Shown here: one piece after another, positions 45,352-58,028 of the stretch
Position numbering within the stretch: position 1 is the first letter of the stretch
How the letters are laid out: each line of letters starts with the position of its first letter
Assembly: GCA_036346355.1 (NCBI GenBank)
Contig: CM070576.1
Span: 50,639,712-50,703,711 of the forward strand
From: Rhipidocladum racemiflorum
Lineage: Eukaryota > Streptophyta > Magnoliopsida > Poales > Poaceae
DNA length: 64,000 nt
Direction of reading: 5' to 3'
Notes under the pieces: generated by a model
Database searches by the model: none
What the model was told of the DNA's origin: nothing
Seen by the model: the letters and a program-made list of their open reading frames with translations, nothing else
Position numbers and translations under genes: made by a program

Positions 45352-45600
45352 GGAAATAAATTCCACGCTGCCGTGCTGCATAAAAGGACCTGTATAGCAC
45401 CACTCGGATGGCCGTTACGTGTTATGCTAGTGAATCTCCACTGTTGCATTAATTAAGGGGATTAATTGCATTAATTAAGGGATTAATTAACTGACACATT
45501 AATGGCATACAGACGATGCAGATTCACTGGCGTAACGCGTGGTGTCCATCCGAGTGATACTGCACAGATCCCTTTGTGCAGCACGACACCATAGAAGGAA
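45352..45600. mobile_element. Fold-back element, copy A
   Basis: The left arm (GGAAATAAATTCCACGCTGC onward) and the right arm fold back on each other over most of their length: CGGATGGCCGTTACGTG pairs imperfectly with the segment around 45530-45555, and TTAATTAAGG motifs lie in the centre. The outer right end (CACGACACCATAG) has diverged. It is related to copy B at 46420-46651. Confidence 0.65.
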
Positions 45601-46419
45601 GGGTTAGTTGGGTCCTTGTCGACCAACTTCTAGCAAGACATGTTACCACCGTAAAGTCCAGGTAGTAGCTAGCTCCTAACCTGAGAAGGCATTATTCGCA
45701 GAAGAAAAGCCGAGTAACACGATCCATCCCCTGTACAGATCGGGAACCTTTGAACCTAATGGAAGAGGAACTCGTCGCTTCGCGATTTTCCCATTGCCGC
45801 TATATATACGTACGTACGTACACAGTTTCTACGTAATGGAATACGAACGGCCATACCGAATTTAGTGTACCGTGAGTAGCAGCCGCGAGCAGGTACGTAC
45901 GTGTGAGCCCTCGCTTCTCCACGGCGGAGGACCCGAATCCCACGGTTTTGACCAATGGGCGGCGACCGGAGCGCATGGGTTTCACAAGCGTCAGCGGCAT
46001 CGATCGCCTGGCCGCGCGTGCCGTCCGTCCATTCAAGCCGCGTACGGGAGCATCGGCCGTGCGATCCTCCGGACGCTGACCGGAAGATCCATCTCATTCA
46101 AGCGCCGATCGAAACGGCGAGACGGTCCGCGTCGCGTCAGCGGGATCGATCTCCCTCGGTAGCCAGCCAGCCGGCCAGCATTCATGCGCGGCGCGGCGCA
46201 GTTACGCGACGCAGATGCGACGATCCTGGCCCGTACGAGGGCGGGAGACGGGGGCACGGGAGCGGAGGTTGGCGCGTCCAAGTCGCCCGGATCCGCGCGT
46301 CTGGACGAAATGGAGTGATATCGCGACGAGGATACGGGGTATCTCGGGTCGCAAGCAGTTAATGTGATGAAGCTTAGGTTGCGACCTTTTCTTCCTATGG
46401 CTGTCAAGCCTAGGGTGTG
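45601..46419. other. GC-rich intergenic segment
   Basis: From about 45750 to 46370 the sequence is GC- and CG-rich with open frames on both strands (45756-46097 minus, 45955-46362 plus, 46033-46449 minus). None encodes a recognisable domain. It has a tandem CGTA tract near 45805. It could be a CpG-rich gene edge or a captured fragment; nothing decides between them. Confidence 0.35.
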
Positions 46420-46651
46420 GGAAATAAATTCTACGGTGTCGTGCTGCACAAAGGATGCAGAAGACTATTTAGCTGAAGATCACGCGTGTTATGTCGGTGA
46501 ATCCGCACCGCCTACACGCAATTATTGTCGGCTTAATTAATCCCTTAATTAATGCAGCGGTAGAGATTCATTTGGCGTAACCAGAACACGGCAAGATTCA
46601 TCAGTGGTGCTGCACAGTCCGCAAGAAGACGACACCGTAGAATTTATTTCC
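46420..46651. mobile_element. Fold-back MITE, copy B
   Basis: It has perfect 23-bp terminal inverted repeats at 46420-46442 and 46629-46651 (GGAAATAAATTCTACGG at the left). The next internal bases, CTGCACAAAG and CTGCACAGTC, suggest further imperfect pairing. The centre holds TTAATTAATCCCTTAATTAA. No target duplication was found. The same family as copy A, about 1.07 kb away. Confidence 0.8.
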
Positions 46652-47433
46652 GTTCGAGAAAAAAATCATCTATGTGTTTGGTTGTTTGAATGGAACCATT
46701 CCATCCTGGATGATCAAGATGATACAAATTTAAGAAATATTTTCTACAAATGCTAAACCATCTCATTCAACCAAAATAATGGAATCAAATAGTATAAGAT
46801 CATCTCATCCTATTTTTAACCTCATCGCATCAACCAAACACACCATTAGTTTGGAGATCTCCTTGCTGGATCGTGCGGAGGGCGATCAACGAGGCCGAGT
46901 ACTGCGTGTTGCGCGTAACGGCGGTGCTGCTGACTAGTGAGGCAGCAATAGGGTGCAACCGTGCAAGTGAGGAGTGCAACCGTGTTGAGATATCAAAACT
47001 ACTTCAAATAAGTGCTGTTTTGTAGCATAATTAATTTTGGCCAGTAGTATCCACGCATGGTATACTTAATTTTGCTAATTTAGCGATAGGGAAGTAATTA
47101 ACAACAATTTGCTTGACATCTAAAAGCTTCGTAACAATTTATTTAACAAACGCGAGTGATATAATTTTTATGTAGCTAATCTATAATAGTTTTAAACCTA
47201 TCGGCAGTTGAGATAATAGGACGTCAGGTAAAAACGGACATAAATCGGTGAAACATGCATAAACCGAACCTAGCTAGCTAGCTGGCGGTGAAACATGCAT
47301 AAATCGGTGACCACACCAAAACCTAAAACTATAACCGAACCTAGCTAGCTAGCTAGCCAGGCTGGCCAACTGCTCAACCGGGCAAATGAGCTCGCGCTAG
47401 CTAGAGCATTAACGGCAGCTGGCCGAGACCGGC
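46652..47433. other. Intergenic, AT-rich, no gene
   Basis: The stretch around 46670-46850 contains phrases such as GATGGAACCATTCCATCC-type inverted motifs and may hold another decayed MITE. The end (47265-47365) carries GCTAGCTAGCTAG runs. No coding region is supported. Confidence 0.4.
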
Positions 47434-50250
47434 TGAAACAACCCAAAAATTCAAAATGAATTTATTTGGAGTTTGTTCGAATTTCGAGTTCAAGTTTTGA
47501 GTTCGGAATTTGAATTTTGCTTTTTAGTTTGATTTGGTTTTCCGTTCTTGGTTTTGGGCCAAATTCTCCTTGGGCCTTTCGGTCCGTTTCCGTTTCGGCC
47601 GTTGGCCTTCGGCCCATGCGCCATTCCGGCCCAGCCGGCCTCCCCGTCTTCGGCCCGTTTGGCCGGCTGACCCAGCTCCCGACCAGCCGCCATCTCCTCC
47701 GGCGCCGGCGCCGCTCCCGCCGCCCGCGCCGCTGGCCGTCCGTCGCGCGCCTCCGCGCCCTCGCGCCGCCCGCGCCGCCGTGTTGGCCGCCGCATCGCGC
47801 TGCCGCCGCCGCCCTCAGCGTCGCGCCGCCTTCGCCTTAACCCGCTGCGCCGCCGCGCCGCCGTGTTGGCGCATGCAGCCACTCGCGCGACCACCGCGGC
47901 CGTCTCGCGCCGCTTAGCACTATCCCATTGCGCCCGATCGCCCGACCGGCCGCCAGCGACGCCGCTGCACGCGTAACGCCCGCCGCCCGCCGCTTGTCGC
48001 CGCCTCGCCTCGCCAGCGGCTATAAAAGCCAAGCCCCGCTCTCCATTCCTTGCCCCGCTTCCACGCCTCGCCGGTGAAGCTCCTCCCCGTCTCCCCCGTC
48101 CTCTCCGGCCGCCGCGCCCTAGCGCCGCCGCCACCCGGCAGCCGCCGCTTGTGCTGGAAACCCTAGGGTTTTCCTCGCCTCGCCCCGCGTGGGCCAAACC
48201 GCCTCGCCGCGTGCGGCGGCTTCAAGGCCCACGCGCCTCGCCGCGTGGGCCGTGGCCGATCCCAGCGCTGAGCCGGCCAGCCTTTGGAGCGATAAAAGTG
48301 ATTTTTCGATTTTAATTTAATAATTAAAATCCGAAAAATCATTTTAATTCCAGAAAATCCCCAGAAAATCCCCGAAAATTCCAGAGACCCCAGAAACCCA
48401 CCAAATACACTACCCAAACCGTTTCGATCCCCTGAGTCCAAAAATGCCCTCCGTTCCTCAATCCGGAGTTCCCAAAATTCCGAATTGCCCAATTCGCCCC
48501 TTTCTCTCTCTCGGCCCGGTTCCGGTTTCCGGTTTCGTTTTCGTTTTCGGTTCTTTTTCGTTTTCGTTTCCTTATTTTTCGTTCGTCCTTTTCGCGCTAG
48601 ATCCAGACGTCGGACAATTCCAGAAGCAGTTCCAGGAGCAGCCGCAGATCCCGGAGCAGACGTGGATCCGACGGAAGCCCCGAACGACTACTTCCTCTGC
48701 AGTTCTTCCGGCCCGTTCGCCGAGCAAGGCAAGCCGTACACCCTTGATCATGTTGATCCCAATCATGCCATGCTATAGTAGTAATTATTTTATATCGCAT
48801 TATTTTACTGTATGTTGAATTATTGAAAACAGTATTTTAGAATGACCTGATACCTAGGTAATACCGAAATTGCTCATAAAACATTCCTTGAAATATTGAA
48901 CCATATTATATCCTTTGTAACCTTAGATGATTACTATTACCCTGTTAAGCTAGATTATTAATTAGTCCAGGCTAGATAATCAAATGTTTTTAAAAGGTTG
49001 GAAATAAAATGCTGCCGAATCTCGGATTCGGATGTTTGTGAAAGTGCTACAGTTTGGGGGACAGAATCGGATAAATCCCGGAGTGGATGTAACTCCGATC
49101 CCCGGCTGATGATTAATGCCTTGGTTTGTTTGGTGGCCGGTATTATGGGATACCGGATCGGGTTTGCGGATGAAGGCTTGATCTTTGGCAATGTAAGGTT
49201 AATGAATCCCCTTGAGCAAAGTAAATAACTTACGAACTCGTTCAACCACAGGTTGGGCCGGTCAACTTCGTTGGCTTGACTCAACGTAGCTCGGTACATT
49301 GTACTTTCCCCGGAATACCTATAGGAACAAGGTTACCTTCCCGGTATGGGAGATGGTCCGCGATTATGAGGGGTGGAACGAAGTGTGCACTAGGAAAAGG
49401 TGGCATTTCGGGTTCACAACGGTAGGTGTCCACAGTAAGCGGGACCGCGAACTCCACTCTGGCCAGTGGGGACCCGGGTTATTGTGGACCGAAACTCTAC
49501 CGGATAGGGGCTAAAGGGGAAAGATCCAACGAAAAGCTATGATAACCTCGACCCGGCCGCATGCATTTAAATTGCATGTTTGTTAGCGCTTGGCATTAAC
49601 GGTCGTAGGTATCTTGTGGGTAAAGCTGAGCATCTCTGCGGAGACAATCTTAATGGTAATCGATTACGCCGTACTTCCGGTAAATGAAGTTAAGTTGGAA
49701 TCGGGGTTGATACCCGTAACTAAGCTCAAGTTACTGTTTGGTGAATTTGGAAGAAGTTGGTTAAGTGCTGTTGAACTTGTGAAACCCCCTAGCTATTATT
49801 TATGGTTTGTGCTTCAAATGTAAAATGAGTTAGAAAAGAAAACTGCATCCAGATACTTAAACCCTAGTCCCATCCCTTGGATAATCCCCGGCATATAGTA
49901 TTCAGAATTCTCCGTACGACTTGTTGAGTACTCCCGTACTCACCCTTGCAACCCCCGCCCTTTCAGAGTTTGAAGAAGCTGGAGCGTTTCAGGAGTTCGT
50001 AGTTGGCGATTTTGTTGGTTTTGAGGTCTTGGTCTTTTGCTCAGGCCTGCCTGTGCGGTGTTTTGATTGTAAGTTATTCGGGCCCTGCTGCGCCCTCTTT
50101 TGTAAAAACCCTGGCCGTTAGGCCCTATATTGAATAAAAAGTGTTGAATTGGCTTTTGGCCAGGTAATTTTACTCTTGTTTTACAACAGTTAGTCTTCCT
50201 GGGTAGCTGTTGTGAGTTTCGCACTGCCCCTAAAAAGGCGGTCCGTCACA
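47434..50250 (+). repeat. 5' LTR of the second gypsy element
   Basis: A TATAAAAG box lies at 48021-48028, after a GC-rich stretch (about 47570-48010). Downstream the leader is AT-rich and then has the GAGTACTCCCGTACTCACC phrase near 49926 that is also found, in variant form, in the LTRs of the 18.8-44.9 kb array. A 235-codon minus-strand frame (47490-48197) is a composition artefact. Confidence 0.9.
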
Positions 50251-50917
50251 AGTGGTATCAGAGCCTTGGCTTGACCATAGATTAAGACCTTAGGTTGGTA
50301 TAGGAAAATTTTACAAAATTATTTTTGGCTTACAAACAAAATGAATCTCGAAAATATAAATATTATTGCTTCTCCTTCTTCCCCTGCTACCTTATCTTCT
50401 TTAGAGCTTTTTATCTCTCGGTTTGATTTAAAAAGTTTCGTCTGCCCGTCTAAATTTCAAAATCCTCGTAGATCTTCGCCAGCAGCCCGGAGATGATGTC
50501 GTCGGCAGTAGTTAGACCGTTAGTCGTAGAAGTTGTGCCCTTGTTCTTTTAGGTCTTTTGGTAGTGTAAAATAGGTTGTTTTGGATACCTTATGACGGTA
50601 TTGTAAAACAGTCTATGTATAAAAGCTATGTTTCTATCTCTCTGTTAAATTGTTTGTATTAAGTATCCTTATACCTTCCGGCCAAATTCCACTAATTCTT
50701 CTCCTTTCGTCTTGCTTCTCACCTACTCAGTCTCTCCGCACCTCATGTTCTAAATCTTACTTACCTTCTGCTTTACCCCAAAACCCTGCTGCAGACCGAA
50801 AAGAGAAAGACAGAATAAGACCATGGCAGATTTTGAATCAGAGTTCCTGCATGATACCGAGCAAAGAATGAAGAGTCAGTAAATCACCCAGTCAACCTAG
50901 CACAAATACTGGCCATA

Positions 50918-51715
50918 ATGGAAAGAAACAGACAACGAGCAGAAAGACACCATACGCAGTTATTAGAAGGGATTTTGGAACAGCTAGTTGACAAACCTCA
51001 AGAACACACCAAAGGAAATCAGGACCGACAAGAGGAAAGTGCAGTAGTGGGATGTCTGCACGAATCCGACTACTTTGCCAGTGACATTTCCATGGAAATG
51101 GACATTCAAGCTAAAGAGATGAGAAAATTCTTGGAAGGATTACAGAAAAGCTTGAAATTCCATACCTTAGCTATCAAGGATCTGTCAGCTGTAATGGACA
51201 AATGGATAACAATCAAAGAAGCCCGGAATGATCTGGAAAGGATGAAAAAGAGAAAGAGAAAACTCCAGCGGCGTGAATCTGAGACTTCCACCCAGATCAG
51301 AGAAAGGACCTCAGCTCTCACTCATGGATTCCCCAATAAGAAACAGATGATAAAAGGAGAGCAGTCAACACCCGCAGCCACTCAGTCCAAAACAGTGAAG
51401 TGCTATAAATGCAATGGGAACCACTATGTCGAGATTGTCCCAAAAGATTTCAGGATGTTTCCAGTGGGATGTACCGGACACATCGCACAATCTTGCCCAG
51501 AAGGACCTACCAAGCTGCAAGAACTCGATCACAGACGTCGGCCTCGGCCCCCACCAACGGATCGTCGGTGTCTCATCAACAAGAATCCCAAACTCGAGGA
51601 TACTAAGAATTTCCAGTTGAGTCAGAAGGAAACCCAAGCAGTCAAGGTCAGAACACTTCAGGACACGTCCAAGGGAGAATCAACCATGTCATCACCAAGG
51701 AGCAGAGTGGAATAG
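50918..51715 (+). pseudogene. Shortened gag ORF of the second gypsy element
   Basis: A 265-codon open frame. Its N-terminus (RQRAERHHTQLLEGILEQL) and the segment around residues 86-125 (FLEGLQKSLKFHTLAIKDLS, ARNDLERMKKRKRKL) match the two ends of gypsy gag. The conserved capsid middle, with its Trp-rich DDWL..WW region, is absent, so the gag is internally deleted. A zinc knuckle is split: CYKCNGNHYV, then an insert, then GHIAQSCPEG. The frame may start slightly upstream; 50822 offers another ATG but in a frame that soon stops. It probably encodes no working capsid. Confidence 0.7.
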
Positions 51716-54481
51716 GATTCCAAGAAAGGGAAACTTGATCTTAAGATGGACCTAACATCGATTCTGAAGCATGAAGCTACAAGTGTCAGGATCAAGAGTC
51801 AGAATAATAGTTAAGATTCTGGTACAGCTTGGAGACGGAAATCCAAGGAAACTAAGTCCAAAGATGGATTGTCGTGGACAAAGGGATAGTCTGAATATCA
51901 TTCGGAAGAGGAATTGATTATTCGGACACAAGGTCAGGATGGATCGTACACAGAAAACAGTGACACCAAGGAATATCAGGTCAGAAATGATGAAACAAAA
52001 AGGACCAGAGGATTATAAGAAGAATCAAGGTCACATCAACACCTACCACACTCAGATTAGACAACACGCCCATGATTCAGGGACAAGTAAGTTGCCTCAG
52101 AGTCATGACCTGTAGATAAATCAAAAGAAGCCAGAGGACCCTCCGAAATGGAATCAAGGACAAAGTACCGTCAGTAGAGAGTCAGATACCCGGACAGTGA
52201 AGAGACCACAGTTGCTAAGCAGTATGGACCACGAGAGTCGAAATGGTTCTGATTGGACTCGCAGATAACATGGGATACTTCATGAACCGAGTATATGGAG
52301 TCTATGGACGGTTCATTTTTGGAAAAATTTGGAGAACATCGGCTTGCGCCAGATTCTCTAAATGAAGTTTGGTTGGATAAAACCACTTTCCTAAGTAACA
52401 ACACCACTAGAGGTGGAATAAAGATGGATCCCAGTGACAGGACAATTATGGAATAGAATCAGCCTGTCAGTGGCAGAGTCAGAAGTTTTTCTGGGAGTAG
52501 TGAGACAGAGGTTCAGTCAAAGGATTTTTTTTCAGAGATAACCAAACCTGAGACTCAGCCTCGCAAGCAGTACAGCTCTACAGATGGACATAGAAGTGTG
52601 AGGACAATTTCCAGGAATCTGAAAGCAGAGTTCAACGTCAGCACCAGTCGCCATACCCCAAGACACAAATCAAGACTCCCGGACAGATTTCAGTGCTAAG
52701 GAGAAAGGATCAACAAGTATACTGGTACAGGATGAAAGGATGATTGAGTATGTTTTGTGACAGCTCAAGCCGTACAAGGAGAATGACCCGACACATGATA
52801 TGAAGTCAGCCTAGACCATTCATGTTTTGGAAAGGACAGGAAATGAAAGAAAAAAAAAATGGATGGAGCCAAGTAAAGGATTGCGACTCCAGAGTTCAGT
52901 ACCATCCATGAGGAAGAGCTAGTGTGATAGCTGACGCCTTAAGCAGAAGGGCATGCTATCGCTTAACTCGAGGAAAGAGCATCTCCCCACAGCTAGAGTC
53001 AGAGTTATGACAGTTGAACCAAACAGACAAAGGTCGAAGTGTCACAAGATTTTCCACAAGGTACACGCTTATGAAGTCGATTCGATCGGCCAAAGACAAC
53101 AGATGCACAAGGAAACTCAGAGACACAGAAAGAGATACCTGGAATTAAGCAGTCAGATCCTAATTTCACGAGTATCCTTGATAATGAGGATATAAGAGGA
53201 TTGGTTTTGATAGAAGTTCACATACCTAAATAATCGATACCCAACGGAGTGCGAGAATGCACCAAGAATTGAGAAGGGAATACCAGCAGGAAGTAATGAA
53301 GAAAGATGTGAACAAATACGTGGATGGATGTAACAAGTGTCAGACAGACAAGGTGGACCACCAAAGCGACAGTCAGATAGCCACGTCCACTTACAATGCC
53401 CGTGTGGGAATGAAAAGGAAAGGAAAACCTTGCCACTAGGTTACCTAAAAACTCAGCGAAGATTGACGCCAGATAGAACATCACTTATGGATTGACCAGA
53501 AGAGTTTACCTCGTACCAAATCGACAGATCTTCAGAAAAGACAAGTTGGCAGGATAAGATTCAGCTCAGATCAACAGACCACAGAGGAGCCCCACTGAGT
53601 CAGATTGACAAGCTAGTTAGCCCAATGTTCAGGGAAAGTCTGCATAAGGCTACAAGGACAGATTTGAGCTTCAACACCGTACACCACCCTCAGCCAGATA
53701 GACAAGCAGAGAAGAAACAGCCAAAATCTAAAGAAAGTGTTGAGAGCCTGCGCTCTAACACATGAGACTAAATTGGACCACTTAGTGCCGTCCACAGAAT
53801 CTCAGTACAGCCTCAGTTGACAAGTCAGTCTGGATATGGTACCCTTCGGAACCCCTTACGGAGGAAAGTGTCGACCCCTTTTCAAATTGAATAAAGACGA
53901 AAGAGAAATAGCTTTGGACCCCAGCCTATTTCTGATACAGAAGTTCATGTGAGAGTTGTCAGAAAGTTTGAGGACTGATGTGATACGACAAAAGAGTTAT
54001 GCTGAAGAAGGGACATTAGCTATCAAATCAGAGACTTCATTGTCTAGGAGTAATTCCATTTGAAGTCAGCACCGTTTGGATAAAGAACAGAAGCTAAGCC
54101 TAGCTAGACTGAACCGTACCAGGTTTCTAACAAAATCAGAAAAGTGGCATGCAAGTCACAGTCAGTTCAGGATTTTTCAAGAAGTTCGAAGTATGTTTCA
54201 GATATTCCCAACTGAGAGGATATTGCAGCCAGCAGTTAGATCAAGTGCCGTCAAAGAATCGAACTTGCCTTGTGGTTCACCGAGAAAGATCAGTCAAGAT
54301 CATGGAAGTCAGGAAGAAAAAGACTGAGTTTGAGATTGTCAGATTTACCGAGTGCTGTGGGAGGATCACACACTCGAAGGACCCTTGGGAAAAAGGAATC
54401 AGTTTGCAGCAGTAGTTTCCCAACCTTTCTCCCCAGGAGGAATAAATCTCGGGGACGAGATTTGTTTTAAGTGGGGTAGGT
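51716..54481 (+). pseudogene. Decayed pol of the second gypsy element
   Basis: Short pieces of pol can be placed in order: an RNase H piece (QLKPYKENDPTHDM near 52765), the RNase H end (IADALSRR near 52930), the integrase HHCC finger (MHQELRREYQQEVMKKDV and CNKCQTDKVDHQ, 53257-53370), integrase core (TVHHPQPDRQAEKK near 53680) and a C-terminal segment up to 54470. RT is not recognisable between 51716 and 52740. Stops are frequent in every frame, and substitutions rather than only indels have eroded the motifs. This differs from the array at 18.8-44.9 kb, whose motifs are nearly perfect. Confidence 0.8.
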
Positions 54482-57296
54482 TGAAACAACCCAAAAATTC
54501 AAAATGAATTTATTTGGAGTTTGTTCGAATTTCGAGTTCAAGTTTTGAGTTCGGAATTTGAATTTTGCTTTTTAGTTTGATTTGGTTTTCCGTTCTTGGT
54601 TTTGGGCCAAATTCTCCTTGGGCCTTTCGGTCCGCTTCGCTGCCGTTGGCCTTCGCCCATGCGCCTATTTCGGCCACCGGCCTCCGTCTTCGGCCGTTTG
54701 GCGGTGACCAGCTCGACTCACCGCCATTATCTCCGGCGCTGGCGCGCTCCGCCGCCCGCGCTGCCGCAGCTTGCGTCCGTTACACAGACGCCTCCGCCCT
54801 CGCGCCACAGCCCGCCGTGTTGGCCGCCAGATCGCTGCCGCTGCCGCTTCTCGCTGCGTCGCGCGCTTCGCCGCTTAACCGCTGCGCCGCCGCGCACAGA
54901 CGCTGCCGTGTTGGCGCCACTGCGCGACCACCGCGGCCGTCTCGCGCCGCTTAGCACCAGCTGCCCTCGCCCTGCGCGATCAGGCCGGCCGCCGCGCGCT
55001 GCCACGACGCCGCTGCCGCCTCGCTGGCTGGCCGCTTGTCGCCGCCGCTCGCCTCGCGGCTATAAAAGCCAAGCTCGCTTTCCATTTCCTTGCCTTCCAC
55101 CGCCTCGCCGGTGAAGCTCCTCCCCGTCTCCCGTCCTCTCCGGCCGCGCTTAGCGCCGCTTACCCGGCGAAGCCGCATTGCGCTGGGAAACCCTAGGGTT
55201 TTCCTCGCCGCTTCTCGCTCACAGGCCAACCGCCGCTGGCTGGCGTGCGGCCGCTACGCTAACGTCCCACGCGCCGCCACAGCGTGGGCCCCCCGCGCCA
55301 GAGCCGGCCCAGTTCCTTTGGAACAGTAAAAGTGATTTTTCGATTTTAATTTAATAATTAAAATCCGAAAAATCATTTTAATTCCAGAAAATCCCCAGAA
55401 AATCCCCGAAAATTCCAGAGACCCCAGAAACCCACCAAATACACTACCCAAACCGTTTCGATCCCCTGAGTCCAAAAATGCCCTCCGTTCCTCAATCCGG
55501 AGTTCCCAAAATTCCGAATTGCCCAATTCGCCCCTTTCTCTCTCTCGGCCCGGTTCCGGTTTCCGGTTTCGTTTTCGTTTTCGGTTCTTTTTCGTTTTCG
55601 TTTCCTTATTTTTCGTTCGTCCTTTTCGCTTAGATCCAGGCGTCGGACAATTCTGAAGCGATCCTCGAGCCGGAGCAGCTTCAGAGCACCGCAGATCCGG
55701 AGCAGACGTGGATCCGACTTTAAGCCCCGAACGACTACTTCCTCTGCAGCTTCTTCCGCCTGCTTCACGAGCAAGGCAAGCCAGTACACCCTTGATCATG
55801 TTGATCCCAATCATGCCATGCTATAGTAGTAATTATTTTATATCGCATTATTTTCTTGTATGTTGAATTATTGAAAAGCAGATTTTAGAATGACTCGATA
55901 CCTAGGTAATACCGAAATTGCTCATAAAACATTCCTTGAAATATTGAACCATATTATATCCTTTGTAACCCTAGATGATTACTATTACCCTGTTAAGCTA
56001 GATTATTAATTAGTCCAGGCTAGATAGACAAATGTTTTTAAAAGGTTGTAAATAAAATGATGCCGAATCACTGATTCGGATGTTTGTGAAAGTGCTACAG
56101 TATTGGGGACAGAATAGGATAAATACCGGAGTGGATGTAACTACGATCCCCGGCTGATGATTAATGCCTTGGTTTGTTTGGTGGCCGGTATTATGGGATA
56201 CCGGATCAGGTTTGCGGATGAAGGCTTGATCTTTGGCAGTGTAAGGTTAATGAATCCCTTTGAGCAAAGTAAATAACTTACGAACTCGCTCAACCACAAA
56301 GGTTGGGCCGGTCAACTTCGTTGGCTTGACTCAACGTAGCTCGGTACATTGTACTTTCCCCGGAATACCTATAGGAACAAGGTTACCTTCCCGGTATGGG
56401 AGATGGTCCGCGATTATGAGGGGTGGAACGAAGTGTGCACTAGGAAAAGGTGGCATTTCGGGTTCACAACGGTAGGTGTCCACGATGCGCGGGACCGCCG
56501 AACTCCACTACGGCGATGGGGACCGGGTTATTGTGGACCGAAACTCTACCGGATAGGGGCTAAAGGGGAAAGATCCAACGAAAAGCTATGATAACCTCGA
56601 CCCGGCCGCATGCATTTAAATTGCATGTTTGTTAGCGCTTGGCATTAACGGTCGTAGGTATCTTGTGGGTAAAGCTGAGCATCTCTGCAGAGACAATCTT
56701 AATGGTAATCGATTACGCCGTACTTCCGGTAAATGAAGTTAAGTTGGAATCGGGGTTGATACCCGTAACCAAGCTCAAGTTACTGTTTGGTGAATTTGGA
56801 AGAAGTTGGTTAAGTGTTATGAACTTGTGAAAACCCCCCCTAGCTATTATTTATGGTTTGTGCTTCAAATGTAAAATGAGTTAGAAAAGAAAACTGCATC
56901 CAGATACTTAAACCCTAGTCCCATCCCTTGGATAATCCCCGGCATATAGTATTCAGAATTCTCCTGCATTTACTTGTTGAGTACTCCGTACTCACCCTTG
57001 CAACCCCGCCCTTCGAGTTTGGAAGAAGCCGGAGCGTTTCAGGAGTTCGTAGTTGGCGATTTTGTTGGTTTTGAGGTCTTGGTCTTTTGCTCAGGCCTGC
57101 TGTGCGGTGTTTTGATTATGAAGTTATTCGGGCCTGCCGCGCCTCTTTTGTAAAAACCCTGGCCGTTAGGCCCTATATTGAATAAAAAGTGTTGAATTGG
57201 CTTTTGGCCGTAATTTTACTCTTGTTTTACAACGCTTAGTCTTCCCGGTAGGTGTTGTGAGTTTCGTGATCGCTTCTAAAAAGGCGGTCCGTCACA
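54482..57296 (+). repeat. 3' LTR of the second gypsy element
   Basis: Near-identical to the 5' LTR over AT-rich parts (for example about 55320-55620 against 48290-48600). The differences concentrate in the GC-rich block at about 54620-55310. A TATAAAAG box lies at 55061-55068. The CCGGC target duplication follows at 57297. Confidence 0.92.
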
Positions 57297-57301
57297 CCGG
57301 C

Positions 57302-57626
57302 GACCGCCACCGGCGGGCACCCCCGTCCACGATCAATCACGGCAACCGCCCAAACCACCGACGCGCTCCGCGGTCGCTTGCTCGATCGCGGCGGTCCCGA
57401 GCGCCCGCCCGCGAATCGAATGGACTTATCGCCGCGGACGCCGGCGCCCTCACGCACGTACGCATCGGCGTCGGATCGGAGGAGACGCCGGGGGCCATGC
57501 CATGGAAGCTAGCCGGCCAGCGTTCGAAGGCCAAAAAAGGGCACGGTCACCGGCCGGACGTGCGGACCGCGAGGGGATCGTGCGTGGCGCATTGCTAGGC
57601 TAGGCTGGGCGCGCGCTTGCAGCTAA
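57302..57626. other. GC-rich intergenic
   Basis: This CG-rich stretch continues the sequence that was interrupted by the gypsy element. Open frames at 57197-57598 (plus) and on the minus strand encode Arg/Ala/Pro-rich sequence with no recognisable domain, so no gene is called. Confidence 0.4.
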
Positions 57627-58028
57627 GGCCATGTTTGGATGGGCTAAAGCTAATTGTTAGTTGGCTAATGGCTAGAGCTAATTGTTAGCTAGCTAATAAT
57701 TAGTTCATCTAAAATTAGTCCAAGGCTGTTTGGATACATGGCTAATAGTTGGGCTAATTTCTTAGAAAAGTCATGTTTGCCCCCTCGTAACGGATTGGGG
57801 AGCGAACGCACGGGTGAGGAAGTGAGGATAAAGTAGCGAGGTATTTTTGGACTTTTCCCAACAGTTACCTCGCTATTAGCCCAAATTAGCTCCCTCCCAC
57901 CAACTAATGGACTAATTATTAGCTGAGGGGTTGGCTAAAAATTAGCCCACCTATTAGTCCTCCTGTTTGGATAGACTAGGACTAATTTTTAGCCAGCTAA
58001 CAATTAGTCCAGGGATCTAAACATGGCC
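57627..58028. mobile_element. Tourist-like (PIF/Harbinger) MITE
   Basis: The termini are GGCCATGTTTGGAT and, inverted, ATCTAAACATGGCC. The flanking trinucleotide TAA is present at 57624-57626 and 58029-58031. Subterminal GCTAATTGTTAG and CTAACAATTAG blocks are inverted, and the interior repeats 'ctaattattag' motifs. The element is 402 bp and non-coding. Confidence 0.88.

Larger units (their letters stand above)
47434..57296 (+). mobile_element. Complete Ty3/gypsy element with TSD CCGGC, coding-defective
   Basis: LTRs at 47434-50250 and 54482-57296 (2,817 and 2,815 bp) start TGAAACAACCC and end GGTCCGTCACA. The element is flanked by CCGGC at 47429-47433 and 57297-57301, so it is a single insertion of 9,863 bp. 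The primer site TGGTATCAGAGCC follows the left LTR at about 50253, and a purine-rich tract (AAGTGGGGTAGG) precedes the right LTR. The internal 4.23 kb keeps recognisable but heavily decayed RNase H and integrase motifs in gypsy order. The gag is shortened. The element is evidently unable to make its own pol. Confidence 0.92.

Noticed and set aside
47490..48197. 235-codon minus-strand Arg/Ala/Gly-rich frame
   Set aside because: It lies inside the LTR of the second gypsy element, antisense to its GC-rich U3, and is not preserved in the other LTR.
54596..55114. 172-codon plus-strand frame
   Set aside because: It is the GC-rich U3 of the 3' LTR read in one frame; it differs from the corresponding part of the 5' LTR.
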